A DNA stretch of 64,000 nt, taken from assembly GCA_022829145.1 (NCBI GenBank), contig CM040743.1:3994146-4058145 (forward strand), written 5' to 3'. How positions within the stretch are numbered: position 1 is the stretch's first letter; every line of letters begins with the position of its first letter. The DNA comes from Albula goreensis (lineage: Eukaryota > Chordata > Actinopteri > Albuliformes > Albulidae). Position numbers and translations under genes: made by a program. Below the pieces are notes generated by a model. The model was given only the letters and a program-made list of their open reading frames with translations. It had not been told where the DNA came from and searched no databases. Positions 12,636-25,627 of the stretch are shown one piece after another.

Positions 12636-14235
12636 TCCCATGTTTGGTATATGGTATGTACCAAAAATTCCACTCTCACAGTAACAAATCTACTTCCATT
12701 TCTGAATGTATAGCTGTCAAGTATAACGAAAAACCCTTTTGTAGGTTCTTTTGAAAAACACCTGGAAAGGTTGTCTGATTGACAGGGCGTTATACGTTCA
12801 TTGTTGATTGACCGTTCATCAAGGATGTAAGTGGGCACATGCAAAATACTCACTGACTGCTCAACCATGCGCATGTTGGTTTGATACAAAAGCGGGAAAA
12901 ACAAACTACCTTTTGGCAAAACAAGAAGAAAGAAAACTTAACACAACTGAATATTTCTACATGACAGTGTTTTTCCAGGCCGTGTTAGTAGAAAGGGGGT
13001 GTCAAGCATCTGTTTGTGGATCACATGGCAACCACTGGTCTTAATGACTTATTTAACCATTCACACGATGCACCGATCACATCACAACTGACAGGTGAAG
13101 TCTGTTTTTGTGCACCTACATGACACATTTTAATGTGGCCGGATTCATGAGTGTATTCTGCTTTGAGTTATGCAGCAAATAATAGGATTGCTCCAGTTTT
13201 CATGGTGGGAAAACAAAACTGTACTGAACATGGGCAAAGTGTTTCAATTATGTGATGCATAATTTAATTTATATTTCAAGCATGTATTAAGTATATTCAT
13301 ACAATGAAGGTAGTTTTTAAGGAATATATATAATTTTATAAACAGAGCAACATTTAAACAATATAGATTAAACAAATTATGTAGAAACAGCATATAAGTA
13401 TACAATGATTTTGGCTCCCTCTGGTGGTTATATATTGTAACACACTCCACAAGGAGGCAATTATGTAAACGGACAAGAGATGTGAGTGTGTGTGTGTGTG
13501 TGTGTGTGTATGACTCTTCCCCACCATTGTTGAATCAGAGATGACACCCTTGTACAGTAATAGATAGTCTCCAAATGGTACAAAACTGTGGAAATTTCTC
13601 AGGCTTTAAGACTGGCTCACTGTTGGTAGCTATTGGTTGTGCTGGCTCTTGCTATCAGCTTGTTTTACTCTGCAGCTTATCAGGACCAGTGTTGGGAACC
13701 CCTAATATAGGACATGAAAATCCAGAATCAGGGAATCAAAAAGATGAGCTTATCACTCAAAACAACTCTTTGGCTCAAAATTTGACTTTCACTGCAACTA
13801 TATTCAGTTGTGTAAATGTGATTGACATTTGAATTAAGAAACACTTTGATAAAGCAAGAATTATCAAGCATGAATGTGTTCAAGTTGTATTCAATGTCTG
13901 CCTACTCAGTGCTAATGCTTCATCCCTGTACATACAAACACAGAGCGATGTAGGACAAAATGGAGATTATCAGCACAAGCATAACTTTTGCAACGTGAAG
14001 AAAAAAATGAAGATTAAAAATAGCAGATGAACGAGGGGGAAAAAACGACTCTTGTGAGAGAACCAAAGAGGAAGGACAGAAAGAGACAGATCAGCTGACC
14101 CAGTCACTCCGAAAGAGAAGAAAAGAGAGAAGTAAAGGGAGTGAATGAGTGTGCCTGCTGGAGATTGGGTGAAACGCACAGAGAGAGAGAGAGAGAGAAA
14201 GAGAGAGACGGACAGAGAGACGGACTGGCTGTAGG
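12636..14235 (+). promoter_or_regulatory. atp6v0d2 upstream region and 5' UTR
   Basis: This region holds no recognisable exon until the start codon at 14236. A short TG run lies at about 13483-13509. The last 150 bp are purine-rich (agagagaga repeats at about 14180-14218) and probably form the 5' UTR. No TATA box was seen near the expected start. The promoter position is inferred only from the gene. Confidence 0.4.
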
Positions 14236-17200
14236 ATGTCGGGGTTCACCGAGCTCAGCTTTAACGTGGACAGCGGGTATCTGGAGGGGCTGGTTAGGGG
14301 GTTCAAAGCCGGAATCCTGAAGCAGGCCGACTACCAGAACCTGGCCCAGTGCGAGACTCTGGAGGGTGAGAGGATGGGCTGGCGTGGGGATGTTTTAAGT
14401 AAACATTTAAATGAAACTGGGTCTCGAATCTCACATCGCTGAGATGTGAGATGGGGCTCTTGTCTCCCTTTGAATACGTTCATAGAAACTATATAATCTT
14501 TCATCGTTACTTTCAGAGGAATCAAGATCCTTGCATTCTCTTAAATCCAGCACCTGTCACTGTAATTTTTTTAAAATTTTGTTCTGATTTGCCAGGTCAG
14601 ACCTGTTTAGCATCTGATTTAGGCCTAGAGAGCAGTGTGTGGGATTTGAAACAAAGTGTGTGACTTAAATTATGCGCTTAATTGGAACTGAAATACATCA
14701 AAAACCGGCAGGTATTGCCTGCTCTCCAGGGGTGCCAGGGCATTGGAGAGCGGGTGAAGACAAGGTGGTAGTGGAGGAAAAAAGGTTACATTTTTCCAGT
14801 ATTGGGACACACCCCTCGATAGGGTTCTGTCACCCCTGTTCCAACTTGTAAGTGCTCAATGTTTGCAGCTAATTGAGCTAAAAGCCATTGTGGGTTATCT
14901 CGTTCCAGGACAGGATCAGATTACACCAGGAGCTCATTAAAGCAGAAGGTGATTGATTTTGAAAAATGTAAAACCTTTTTTATAAGCCTGAATAACTGAT
15001 TATTTTGATATGGAGAGTTGTCTCAACAGGTGTGTGCGTGTGTGGGGCTATATGTAAGAAAAAAAAAACACAAAAATTGCACCTGAGAGCGAAGCAATCT
15101 CTCATTTATGATATGTCCATCTGGCCTAACTCATTTATCCACTGCAATTCACAAAGTGGATCCAAACCCTAACTTAAAAAAAAAAAAGTGTGCACTGGGT
15201 GAGAGGAGAGTAACAGACCACATGACAAGTGAATCAATCTCTATAGCAACTGACCAATCCAGAGAAGTACATGAGGAGCCACAAGAAAGGAAAGCAGTGC
15301 ATTGTGGGTTGGGGAATGGAATAATTCCCCAGATGGTTGAATCATGAGTGAGTCTGTGTGATTTTTTGTTCCTGTGGTGACTCACTGCTTCAAAGTTTGT
15401 GTCTGCAGCTGCCCGTGGGGTGTCTGTACTCTTGGTTGGACTGTGTGGATTTTTATTGAAAAATGTGTGAAATATATGGCTCTTAAAATATACTTGGTGG
15501 AAAAATAAATTAAAATTTTTAAGTACATTCACATGTCTTTATAAGCCTTTTTGGTAAATTGTTTTTTTTTATTTAAAAATGAATAATATTAAAATCATAA
15601 TTTCTTGAAATTATATTTTGTAATAGTGTTATCAGACACAAACAGAAGGCTTCTCTTTGGATTTTGCTTGGAGGGAGCAACGGAAACAAAAACAAGAGCA
15701 GGCAGTCTGGAATGAGAGCCCTTTATAATATATGACAAAGCACAATTTTAAGACACTGCAGAAGACATGAATTTGATGGATTTGATGTAATTTACAATAT
15801 AGAGTATATTAATCCCAGTCTGGCAAGAAGTTGCATGAGTGCAGAAACTGTTACGAGAAAAATGTCACCAGGAATGATGACAATGTCAAAACATAATCAA
15901 GAATTTAATCGATCTTTTCATTTGAGAATGAGCAATTAGGGAAGATCGCCCTTATGGCATATATCATTTCATTCCTTTGACTGGGGACTTTCATGTGATG
16001 CCATCTTTCTTATGCTGTCACTGTTACCTCGTTAAAGAGCATGAGCAAGTCAGCTGTGATTGGCTGATTGACGGTTCCATCATATCTGATTGGCTTTTTG
16101 AGGGTTAAGTGAACTCTGATTGGCTGATTGAATGATCTGGTCCGTAGACCTGAAGCTGCACCTTCAGAGCACTGATTACGGGAACTTCCTGGCCAATGAG
16201 AGCGAGGACCTGACCGTGTCGAGGATTGATGACAAAATGAAGGAGAAGCTGCTGGCGGAATTCCGCTGCCTTCGTTCCCACTCTCTCCAGCCACTCTCCG
16301 CCTTCCTCGACTACATCACGTGAGTGTCACCCTCCTCATCGCCACCAATGTGAATCTGGATTTGATATCGCATTATCACAATATGGTAAATATTGACAAA
16401 ATAGCTCGTTTTTATTTAGCAAATATCTAAAAGCATGTCTGAGGAAGTCATTCCCCCAACATTGATAATTTTCACCCGATGACATGTCTGTTGACTTGTT
16501 GTGATGACTGTAATATATATTTTGTCAGGTTCATAATTTTTCACTGGTTCACCAGCCCCCATCTTCATTTTGGGACAACATGGTTACAACTGGTTACACA
16601 CTGTCCCATAGAAAAAACCCACCCCTCGGCCCCCCTAGGCGAGCAAAGCAGGCATGCGAGCATAGCCAAGCGAGCACCTCTAGGGAGTCTGCAGGGGCTC
16701 TGCGCAGTCAAGTTCTCAAATAGTTAATCAGTTTCAAGGGACAACACCATTTTAAAAGGGAGATACCCCATAACTTAATCATTAGCGTAAAAGCTACAAT
16801 GTGAAAAGCCACGATGTGGGAGGGTTTACCTGTACAGTGTTGCCCTGGAGACTGTTTTGGCTAAACCCCGGTGGTTCCCCCTCGGTGTACCCCCTCTCCC
16901 GCACAGGTACAGCTACATGATCGATAACGTGGTGCTCTTGATCACGGGGGCGCTGCGGCAGAGGCCCGCGTCCGAACTGCTGCCCCGCTGCCACCCGCTG
17001 GGGTCCTTTGAGCAGATGGCGGCCGTCAGCATCGCCACCACCCCCGCCGAGCTCTACAACGCCATCCTGGTGGACACGCCCCTCGGTAACGGCAGATGGG
17101 AATAGCCGGGGAGCTCACAATACCATAATACCAACAATACTATTACTGTTTGTTTTTACTGATATTTTAATTTGACAAGAAAACAAAAACTGCTAAGAGG

Positions 17201-20200
17201 AGCGAAACACAATAACAACAGCATCATACAACTTGATAAATAATGAAAGACAAATATTAAAACATGAAAATAATTATATTTTTATGTCATTCCTTCTCTT
17301 ATTGTTGTTGTTGTTATTGTGGTATGAGAAAATGAGACTTCATGACATAACACATGGGTGGAGCTGCAGTTTGCATACAAAATCAGACTGAGTTGAACTT
17401 GTTGTTTTGGTTTTGTGGGATTTTGTTGTTTTGTAAGTTTTTGTTGTGGTATTGTGACAGATTAGTGGATCGGAGCATGTCAAAATATCTGTACATTTTA
17501 CATGGTTGAAACAAAACAGCTGCTTGTATGTTTGTACTCATTCAGTATGTTTGTTAAATGTTCATTTTTGATGTTCCAGCCCAGTTTTTTGAGGAATCCC
17601 TGTCAGAGATTAATCTGGACGAGATGAACGCTGAGATAATGAGAAACAAGCTCTACAAGGTGTGTGCGACAAAGTGTAAGATATGTCTTGGTGCTGCAAT
17701 GTCATGAATGCGAACGCGGCATACCCTTTTCAAATGTAGGATGTTATTGTTTTCTCCACGCTTCTCTGCCTCCCAGTGACATTTCACGTTTGCATATGGT
17801 TTTACATAAGGAGGCTATGTTTACGACAAATGGGTTATGACACCAGAAACAAATTGAACACGCCAGCAATGCAGCAGCTATGCTAATGTCATGAGCTGAA
17901 TCAACAAGCTGTTTAGATTCCTGAGCCCATATGCTCACCCGAAATGGCCTCAATGTGATCATGCCTTTCGACAATGCGACAGGATAGACAGAAAGACAAA
18001 GAAAAGAAAAAAAGAAAGAAGGAAAGAAAGGTCAGACATGTAATGATGACAGCAGGTCAGTGTCATGTGACATTTATCTAATCGAGAATCCAGCATTATG
18101 TAAAACCTGGACTTACACACTAAAAGGGTATACAACCTGGCAACCTGTTCTGAGCAACTGTCTGTGACAACTCTCTGTGTTAAATAACTCTTTTTGATAT
18201 CAGAAAGAAAGAAAGAAAGAAAAAGATCGAAAATACCTTGAGAAAAAGAAAATTATAAAGAAAGACAAAAATTGTACTTTTGTGATGGAGAGGATTTTTA
18301 CTCCAATGTGGCAACTCAGGGAACAGCAGCTGTTGTGGCGGAGATCGGTTGTGATGTGACGGTCACTGACCTCTAAGACCGCGTTGTGTAAAGACGACTG
18401 TCGAGGTTTTCGTAAGCGCGTGTGTTTTCACAACAAGGTCGGAGGGATCGAGGGGACATGCTGGCTCCCCCATGTCTATAAAAACACAGATGTTCTCTCC
18501 CACACCACGGCGAAAAGAGCTGGACACACAGCCTACTGTCCACCAAGCTGTGTGTCTTTTTTACTCATTTAGACCAAGATAGAACTCTTCTCATGACATT
18601 AAAGAAGCATATTTAGGATGATTATTGCTGTTAAATTAGCAGTCCTTCTCATAGTCGCCGTAGTTATTTACATCGTTTATAAAACTGGTGAGTGAAAGGC
18701 TGAGCTGATGAAGGTAAGATGTGTTTTTATCTTGAAATCCTTTCTGTTCTCACTTTTTTTTTCTTTTGCATACTTTTTGTTAATACTCACTGCGTGATTG
18801 TATTTGTTGCCAGGCGTACATCGAGTCATTCCACAGGTTCTGCAAAGCAGAGGGAGGGGCGACAGAGGAGGTCATGTGTCCCATTCTGGAGGTGAGTTTG
18901 TGCTTTCCCTCCCCAGCTGTGCTACGCGCTGTCTGATGCTGCTCTTCTCAAAGGCCCCAAAGCTCTGGAAACTTCTGTTCCCACAGACTCCGGGCCTGGT
19001 GTCTGCAATGGCCAGGGATTGTTTTGACTAAAAACTGTATTGCGGTGGGACGTATTGAGATGTCCTCTTTTCGGCCTTTCTTTATTTTGATACAGTGTGT
19101 GTTCTTTCTGTCATGCTTTCTCCGTCATGTGTATGTTTCTGTGTGTGGTGTGGGCCTTTATGTGTGTTTATGGTGTCTGTGTTTTGGTAAATGTGTTAAT
19201 GTATGCCTGTGTGTGCACGTGTGTGTATGTATATATACATTCTTGTGGATATGTGTTTGTTTGTGTGTGTGTATGAATGTGTGTGGGAATTTGTGCATAC
19301 ATGCATGTCTGTGTGTGTGTGTGTGTGTGTGTGCATTCATGTGTACATGTGTGACTATGTATTTATATGTATCCATGCATGCTTGTGCATGTATGTGCAT
19401 GTGCACTGCAGTTCGAGGCAGACCGCCGGGCCTTCATCATCACGGTGAACTCGTTTGGGACAGACCTGAGCCGGGAGGACAGGCGGGGGCTGTACCCCAC
19501 CTGCGGGAAGCTGCACCCCGAGGGACTGCGTATGCTAGCCCACGCAGAGGACCCCCAGCAGGTCAAAGCCGTGGCGGACCACTATGCTGTGAGTGTGCAG
19601 GGAGAGGGCCACTAGTAAGGATCAGGCTCAGTACTTTGAGAGAAAGCAGTCACAGTCCGGAAACACAGAGGTTATTTGAATTATGGTTGTTTGTCTTCCC
19701 TCTCACAGGAATATAAAGAGATTTTTGAAGGATCAGAGCCAGGCTCCAACCACAAGACCTTGGAGGACAAGTTCTTTGAACATGAAGTAAGGGGGGCATC
19801 AACATGATGGACAAAATCATGAACGACTTATTCCATTATAACCTCACCTGCATAGCTCATTGACAGTTTTAAAAGAAGCTTCTGTTTACCCCGATATCAA
19901 GAATAAAATTCTTCTCTTCATGTAATCATAGGTCTTGGTTAGCAAAATGTTTCCTTGAAATATTGTAAGTTAACCATATCTAAAAAATGTAAGTATTTCA
20001 AATATATATATATATCTAACTGTGTTAAAATTATTAATACTGGACCCCCCCCCCCAGGTGAAGCTGAACACACTGGCCTTTCTGAGCCAGTTCCATTTTG
20101 GGGTGTTCTACGCCTACGTCAAACTGAAGGAGCAGGAGATCAGGAACATAGTGTGGATCGCAGAGTGCATTGCCCAGAGACAGAAGTCAAAGATCGACAA

Positions 20201-20219
20201 TTACATCCCCATTTTCTAA
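14236..20219 (+). CDS. atp6v0d2: V-type proton ATPase subunit d2
   Basis: Eight coding exons: 14236-14365, 16148-16319, 16907-17085, 17580-17659, 18814-18891, 19412-19588, 19709-19786, 20058-20219. They sum to 1056 nt, or 351 aa, the normal family length, and every junction is GT-AG with matching phase. The protein is the V0 d (AC39) subunit, which sits on the c-ring in the cytosol and couples the V1 central stalk to the membrane rotor. Diagnostic stretches are [69 protein letters not shown], and [20 protein letters not shown] ahead of the C-terminal [16 protein letters not shown] and KLKEQEIRN match the d2 form better than d1, and the wwp1-cpne3 neighbourhood is that of human ATP6V0D2. The start is the only ATG in frame with the conserved N-terminus. 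Intron 1 ends with three CCAAT-type repeats. Intron 4 contains a separate TATA/ORF unit. Confidence 0.96.
16058..16135. repeat. 30-bp repeat of inverted CCAAT motifs at the end of intron 1
   Basis: The motif gattggct occurs at 16058, 16088 and 16118, spaced exactly 30 bp, in the last 100 bp before atp6v0d2 exon 2. The first and third copies continue as gattggctgattga. ATTGG is the reverse of the CCAAT box bound by NF-Y. The repetition may be an ordinary short tandem duplication, and no function is shown. Confidence 0.6.
18477..18483 (+). promoter_or_regulatory. Candidate TATA box in atp6v0d2 intron 4
   Basis: The sequence tctataaaaacac lies in an otherwise intronic, locally CpG-bearing stretch (about 18360-18520). 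A start site would be expected near 18505-18512. The inverted pair gacatg ... catgtc (about 18456-18476) sits immediately upstream. A 25-codon hydrophobic ORF starts 135 bp downstream at 18618. Promoter activity is an inference from spacing and motif only. Confidence 0.35.
18618..18695 (+). CDS. Candidate 25-aa membrane micropeptide or first exon of a small gene
   Basis: The ORF encodes 25 residues beginning [20 protein letters not shown] and ending YKTGE. It is almost entirely one hydrophobic segment (residues 2-21) with a short polar end, the design of a single-pass micropeptide or an uncleaved signal anchor. It lies in intron 4 of atp6v0d2 on the same strand, downstream of a TATA box. A good donor, ctg|gtgagt, falls at 18687/18688 just before the stop, so the ORF could also be the start of a spliced coding sequence. 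Joining to the next atp6v0d2 exon (18814) would not keep that gene's frame. I do not recognise the peptide, and a chance ORF remains possible. Confidence 0.3.
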   Translation: MIIAVKLAVLLIVAVVIYIVYKTGE

Positions 20220-20225
20220 TATGCC

Positions 20226-20231
20226 AATAAA
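20226..20231 (+). terminator. atp6v0d2 polyadenylation signal
   Basis: A canonical AATAAA begins seven bases after the stop codon. Further AATAAA-type hexamers follow near 20260 and 20418, so alternative 3' ends are possible. The first would give a 3' UTR of only a few tens of bases. Confidence 0.5.
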
Positions 20232-20710
20232 CCACACTGAACTGAACTAAAGAAAAATGAAATAAAAACAAAGGTTTTCATCAAAGCTCTGGATGGACAA
20301 TCCTGGTTATACAGTTCTGATTTATTTTACTTGATTTTAAAACATTTATTGTTTACTTTGTCACTTTCACACTTTACACCATGATGTTTTCTCACCTGAT
20401 ATGAAGATTATTGAAAAAATAAAAATGATATGTCAAGATGATGACTCATACTGGAATCACAGTGTTTGATAAATTCTCAAATGGCTCAGAGAAGGAACAG
20501 AGAGCAAGTAACCCCATCATTTACAAAAAGGCCTCTTTGCCTCTTTCATGTTATCAGAAACTCTCAGACACTCTCCTTGATCGAAGGTAGAATATAGTGT
20601 TTTGATTCACTGTTTTATCATCAGGGAAGTAATGTCTCCTCGGATGCTTATACCGTGTGGTCAGATGTATGCTCTAATGCAGAGTTTAACAGTAAATGAG
20701 GAGGGGAGTC

Positions 20711-21268
20711 TACTGTCTGAGGAGGTGGGCATACTGTAACTCCAAAGCCCATATGTATTAATGGTAATAAGGCTAATAGGTGAGTATACTGTCTGAGGAG
20801 GTGGGCATACTGTAACTCCAAAGCCCATATGTATTAATGGTAATAAGGCTTATAGGTGAGTATACTGTCTGAGGAGCTGGGCATACTGTAACTCCAAAGC
20901 CCATATGTATTCATGGTAATAAGACTAATAGGTGGGTATACTGTCTGAGGAGGTGGGCATACTGTAACTCCAAAGCCCATATGTATTAATGGTAATAAGG
21001 CTAAGGCTAGGAGGTGGGTGAAAGTATATTAATGGTAATAAGGCTAATAGGTGAGTATCCTGTGTGAGGAGGTGGGCATACTGTAACTCCAAAGCCCATA
21101 TGTGTTAATGGTAATAAGGCTAATAGGTGAGTATACTGTCTGAGGAGGTGGGTATACTGTCTCTCCAAAGCCCATATGTGTTAATGGTAATAAGGCTAAT
21201 AGGTGAGTATCCTGTGTGAGGAGGTGGGCATACTGTAACTCCAAAGCCCATATGCATCAATGGTAATA
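20711..21268. repeat. 76-bp minisatellite, about seven copies
   Basis: The unit starts tactgtctgaggaggtgggc and includes ctccaaagcccatatgtatt and aatggtaataaggctaatag. Starts at 20711, 20787, 20863 and 20939 give an exact 76-bp period. After a rearranged unit near 21000, further units start near 21057, 21133 and 21209. It lies between atp6v0d2 and wwp1, and its open frames are artefacts. Confidence 0.95.
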
Positions 21269-21780
21269 TGGATAATAAGTAGGCATGCTGTACACACCCA
21301 GAAGTATAGATGGTATACCTGTACAGTCTTGCATATATCCTCTATTACACCACTGTCATTAGGCTTTGTGAGGCTTATGCTGTGAATTAGTGTTAATTGG
21401 GTAAAAATAAAAATAAAACATGAAATAAAAAAATCGAATTAATTAAAGTAATTACAATTCCATATTTTATAAATTACATGTTTTAGCCTTTACGGTAGAA
21501 TAATTTTTGTGGTTTACATAAACTTCAATTTTGTGTTTACCTATTATTGGTTCAAATTACTCTATAATTACGCTATATTTAAAGACAAAACTATTCTGAA
21601 CCACTGATTTACAAGACAAGCTCGTTACAGTTTGCCTGTCAAAGGGGTGGACTAACTATCAAAACGTGTATTTAGCTAACCAGTATATAAATGCATTATT
21701 ATGGAAAGAACCAGCAGAACTAACGTTTCGGCTGGCCAGAAATTGAGTAAATAAGTAACAAGTGTGCAGCAATTCTGCTA
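21269..21780. other. Intergenic AT-rich spacer
   Basis: This is AT-rich sequence between the 76-bp array and the CpG-bearing segment taken as the wwp1 promoter. No exon, RNA gene or transposon end is visible. Confidence 0.4.
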
Positions 21781-21986
21781 ACGCTGCAACATGTTATGTG
21801 CGTGGTGACGTCTCCGAGGCGGCGCTCGACGCTGCTGCGTGTTTTGCTGCGGTAAACCTGTCTGGACCATTACGGATGGTAATTGCCGTTGGACGCCAAG
21901 CATTAGAGGCGCACTAGGAAAGCACAGTGGGCCAATACCGCAGAGAGAGGCATTGGATGAGCAGCCGGTGTGGAGCTACGGGTATG
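21781..21986 (+). promoter_or_regulatory. Probable wwp1 promoter and non-coding first exon
   Basis: CpG density rises abruptly here (gtgacgtctccgaggcggcg, a CRE-like TGACGT included), while the flanks are CpG-poor. The stretch ends in a strong donor, tatg|gtaaga, at 21986/21987, with a weaker alternative gcg|gtaaac at 21851. WWP1 genes have untranslated 5' exons, and the first coding exon here lies 9 kb downstream behind an acceptor. That is consistent with a leader exon in this place. Exact boundaries are not supported. Confidence 0.4.
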
Positions 21987-24900
21987 GTAAGACACAAAGT
22001 CGCAGAGCAGGCTTTGATTGTGCGACGTCAGGCGCAGTCAGATTGTTGTTACAATTTTTGTGACATCTATTGATTTCTTTTGGCTAATCACCATTTTGAT
22101 GATCGGGTCCACGGGCGCTTCTGCTCCCGTCTCACGTCCACACAGTTCAGTTGTTTTGAGTTCTCCTTGCTAACGTTAGCTAGCCAGCATTGGTTAGCCA
22201 GGCAGCAAACGACCCGATAAAGATGGCGTATGCCAGCTGCAGTTGCTCCTACGGGCCCTTGCAGTCTTTAGGCTTTTAAATCGTCAATGTGAAACCGCTT
22301 TTAGGAAACCGTTATGAGGCTAGCGAGCTAGCAACAGTACCCAGCGTTAACAATCAAAATGGCTTTCGGATATTCTCTGTTATGAAACGGAAAGGAAGCA
22401 TGTTCCCGTTAGCATGCGAAGTGGTTGGACGTTTTTGTTCAACATGAAGCAATCTGTCAAGCTAACGCTCGACGAGAGGCGGAATGGCAAGTTTCTGTGC
22501 CCTCTAGTCTTCTGTATTATCAAAATTAGCTTGCTGGTAGCCTCCTGCCGATGTGCGCAATGTGCAAACATTTCTCAAGCTGATATTACCATATCTAGCC
22601 AGTAAATTAATTAGCTAGCAACAAGCCGTACCCCCAGCTGCATGTTTCTGTGTATATAAACTTGGCATACAGCTTGCTACAGCTAACAAGCAAACTTGGT
22701 TTGAAACCATGTAATTAGCTAACATTACGTTAGCCTCCAAATTAGCTGGCTAGACTGCCAGAGAACAGTAGCCCCTGGGTGAATGAAAACAATTAAGATG
22801 AATAACAGCAAGCGAGTCTTGCAGTCATTTAGCTTCTTGATACACCTGATGTCACACTGCATTTTGTTGCCAGTTTTACTTTGTGAAACTTAGTGTCTTT
22901 TCGCGTTACAGTTGATAATTACAGCAAGTTTTCTGCCGGCGGGGAAGCTTCTGCAAAGGCACAAACTAGCTGAAGAAATCACTTTGTAATCAAAGCGGCA
23001 AGCTGCCATTGAGGTTATGATCTCAGCTGATCTCTCTCATCAGGTAGTCACAGTGTGTGTGATAAGGTAAGCCAGCTGCAGTGGCCGGCGTGAAGTGCTC
23101 CAAAGTTACTCATAAGAGACGAATGATTTTGTTATCCTGAGTTGCAGCTACCATTAGTTGCTCCCATTACGATACATTTATAACAATTAGCTAGTGTCAT
23201 TTGGTATCTTAACCGCACTTTTTTTTTTGTATCGTTTCAGGATCATTTGATTTGTCATGTATAGCTAGCGATGGTAATGTTACAGTTTTGAACCTTGACA
23301 TTCCTCAGATGAATAAGTGCTGTAATTTAAGGATTTGGCGCAACAGTATCAGTCATTTAATGAACGCACTCACTAAGTGAGATTGAGGGCATTTCGACCT
23401 TGTTGAAGTTTGTGGTGGGATTGGTGAAGCCAGGCTTTGTGCGGACTTGTCAAGCTTGGCAGAAAATGACAGCCCCCTATTGTCTTGCTTTAGGTTGCTT
23501 GTTTTACGAATGAAACGGCGGGTCAGTTTGTTTCCCCCACTGGATTGAACCTCCCATGGACATAGAGACTTTGCTGTCAGGCAGTCACACTGCGAGGACT
23601 TCGGTTGCAGGAGGCTGTCGTGACTTGCGGTCCATTGTTGCATAGGCTTCTGTGTTTGCGATTATTTTGCTTGCTTGACATGAACATTTCACTGAAAACA
23701 TCTGGTCTGTCTGTGGTACTGTCAGTTTTGCTGCTGGCGGCATTTTTGGGAAGCCACCTCTACAGTGGCGCCGTTTTTGACACGTATAGATATTTTATGA
23801 TTCCACAGGTAACACTGCACTAATTTATTCGTCAGTAATCCCTCTCTCAGCATGTAAACAGATGTGTGTCTTGAATCAGACAAATTTAATCCACTCCGAT
23901 TTCCCACTGTTGACCTTTCTCCAATGCCATTGATTCATGGACATTATATCGACTTTCACGGCTTTGCTTTTTTAGGCACTTTTTCCACTTGGTTCACAGT
24001 AAGCTGAGTAGTATCGCGTTTTACCGCGTCTGCTACTTTCTGTGCCTCTGTTTTGTTTTTTTGTTTTGTTTTTTTTTTTCTGGCTGAAATTGTGACGTTT
24101 GAGGCAACTCCCCCGGGAACGCTGTCTAGCCTTGCCCCTCCACCCGTCCCAGCGTCCCTTGCGCTTATTGAACGGATCTACAGTTATCAGGGGTCACCAA
24201 AGGTGAAGCACAGGAATTCAACGGCAAGCTCAACTTCAGTTGGTCCGAGGAAACAAGACAGACAGGTCAAGCTTTAGGCTGTCTAGAAGGGCACACAGAA
24301 TATGAACAGTGTCATGTTTTGGGTGGACGTTTTTATGCTTTTTTTGTATCTCAAATGGCCTCACACAAGCTGTTGAGCTTCTTTTTCATGTCTTGATTTT
24401 TTGAATCGCCGTCCTTGAATTTGACTGGAACTTATAGGTCTCTCCATCGTTTCAAAAGGATGTAAAAAAAAATTGATGTACCTTGTAGTCCATGTTGTAA
24501 AGGCCCCTGAAAAAATATCAAGTTTTTATGAGTCAGAGCCAGTGGACGTTAATCTTCAGGTTGGAGTGATTTGGGCATTTTGGAGTGTAATGTCTGCCCT
24601 TTGTGTATTGCCAACCCTGCAAATTATGTTTGAGCTGTGGATAAACCTTCTCTGACAGTCACTGCTGTGATAGTAAGCTGTAGAAGGTCAACATTATACT
24701 GTTAATGTTTTTTGTCAATGGGAGGTGAGGTTTGTATTGTTCCATTCACAAAGTGTCTGGCAGTGGTGACAGACACAGAGCTCTACAAAATTCACTGTCA
24801 ACAATTCAGTTTGGTCAGCTTTCAGTCGTCATAACCTTCAGTATTACTAAAACATCAAGGCTGCTGTGGCTATGCTGGGTTATACAGAGGATAAGAACCG

Positions 24901-25242
24901 TTCAACCAACAATACGACATGTCGTGACAAAAATTGACGGCGGCAATCAGCAGCCTACCGCTACCTTGTGTGAAAAGATGGAGAGCAAGATGAGTGTATG
25001 GGTGTATTTAGACACTGCGTATTACTGGCCTGTAAGGAGTAACGCTAATCTCTTTCTTAACTCTAGTGTTCCCCTTGTTGGATTCACAGCCCTGCATTCT
25101 AAAAGATGGGGAACTGGGTAATGAAGTGGAGCACTGCCTTTTCTGTTTGAACTCCCACCAGTGGAGGGCGATGCCTAGTATGACCATGGAACAGGACTGA
25201 TATACTGACAGTGCCTGTACACAGACACACGCAAAGGTCTTG

Positions 25243-25627
25243 TTCAAAATCGCATACTACTCTTTGAATGGTAGACGGACTTCAGTACGCATAGTATGGA
25301 CTGTGTACAAAATCTCAAACTGGCTTAATCAGTACTTGAGCGTTACCTGGATGGCCTACAGCTGCTGTCAAAATTCGCAATCCCACAAGGTCTTTGGTGG
25401 ATAGACATCAAAGAAGAAGATGGCAGAGTTCTCTGAAATTTGATGACGGATCTATGTCATTTGTAAACTTCCGGCTGTTAGACTGAAGTAGCGACTGTTA
25501 TATCTATGGTAGTATGTCCGAAAACATCTGTACTGCGCTTGAATAGTAGGCACTACGTTGACGTAAGAGCAGTATGCTTTTGTTTGAATTTAGTAGGCAC
25601 TGATTAGTATGCAATTTCGGACTCAGG
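25243..25627. mobile_element. MITE-like element with terminal inverted repeats
   Basis: The left end reads ttcaaaatcgcatactact. The right end reads tagtatgcaatttcggac, whose complement gtccgaaattgcatacta matches the left end at most positions. The interior repeats related words (gcatagtatgga, gtagtatgtccgaaaac, tagtaggcac). There is no transposase ORF in the roughly 385 bp, so it is non-autonomous. The superfamily is not determined. Confidence 0.4.

Noticed and set aside
23680..23808. Hydrophobic open frame starting MNISLKTSGLSVVLSVLLLA and ending at a gt donor (cacag|gtaac)
   Set aside because: It could be a signal-anchor exon, but there is no promoter, no recognised downstream exon and no family match. 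The hydrophobic stretch alone is weak evidence in an AT-rich frame.
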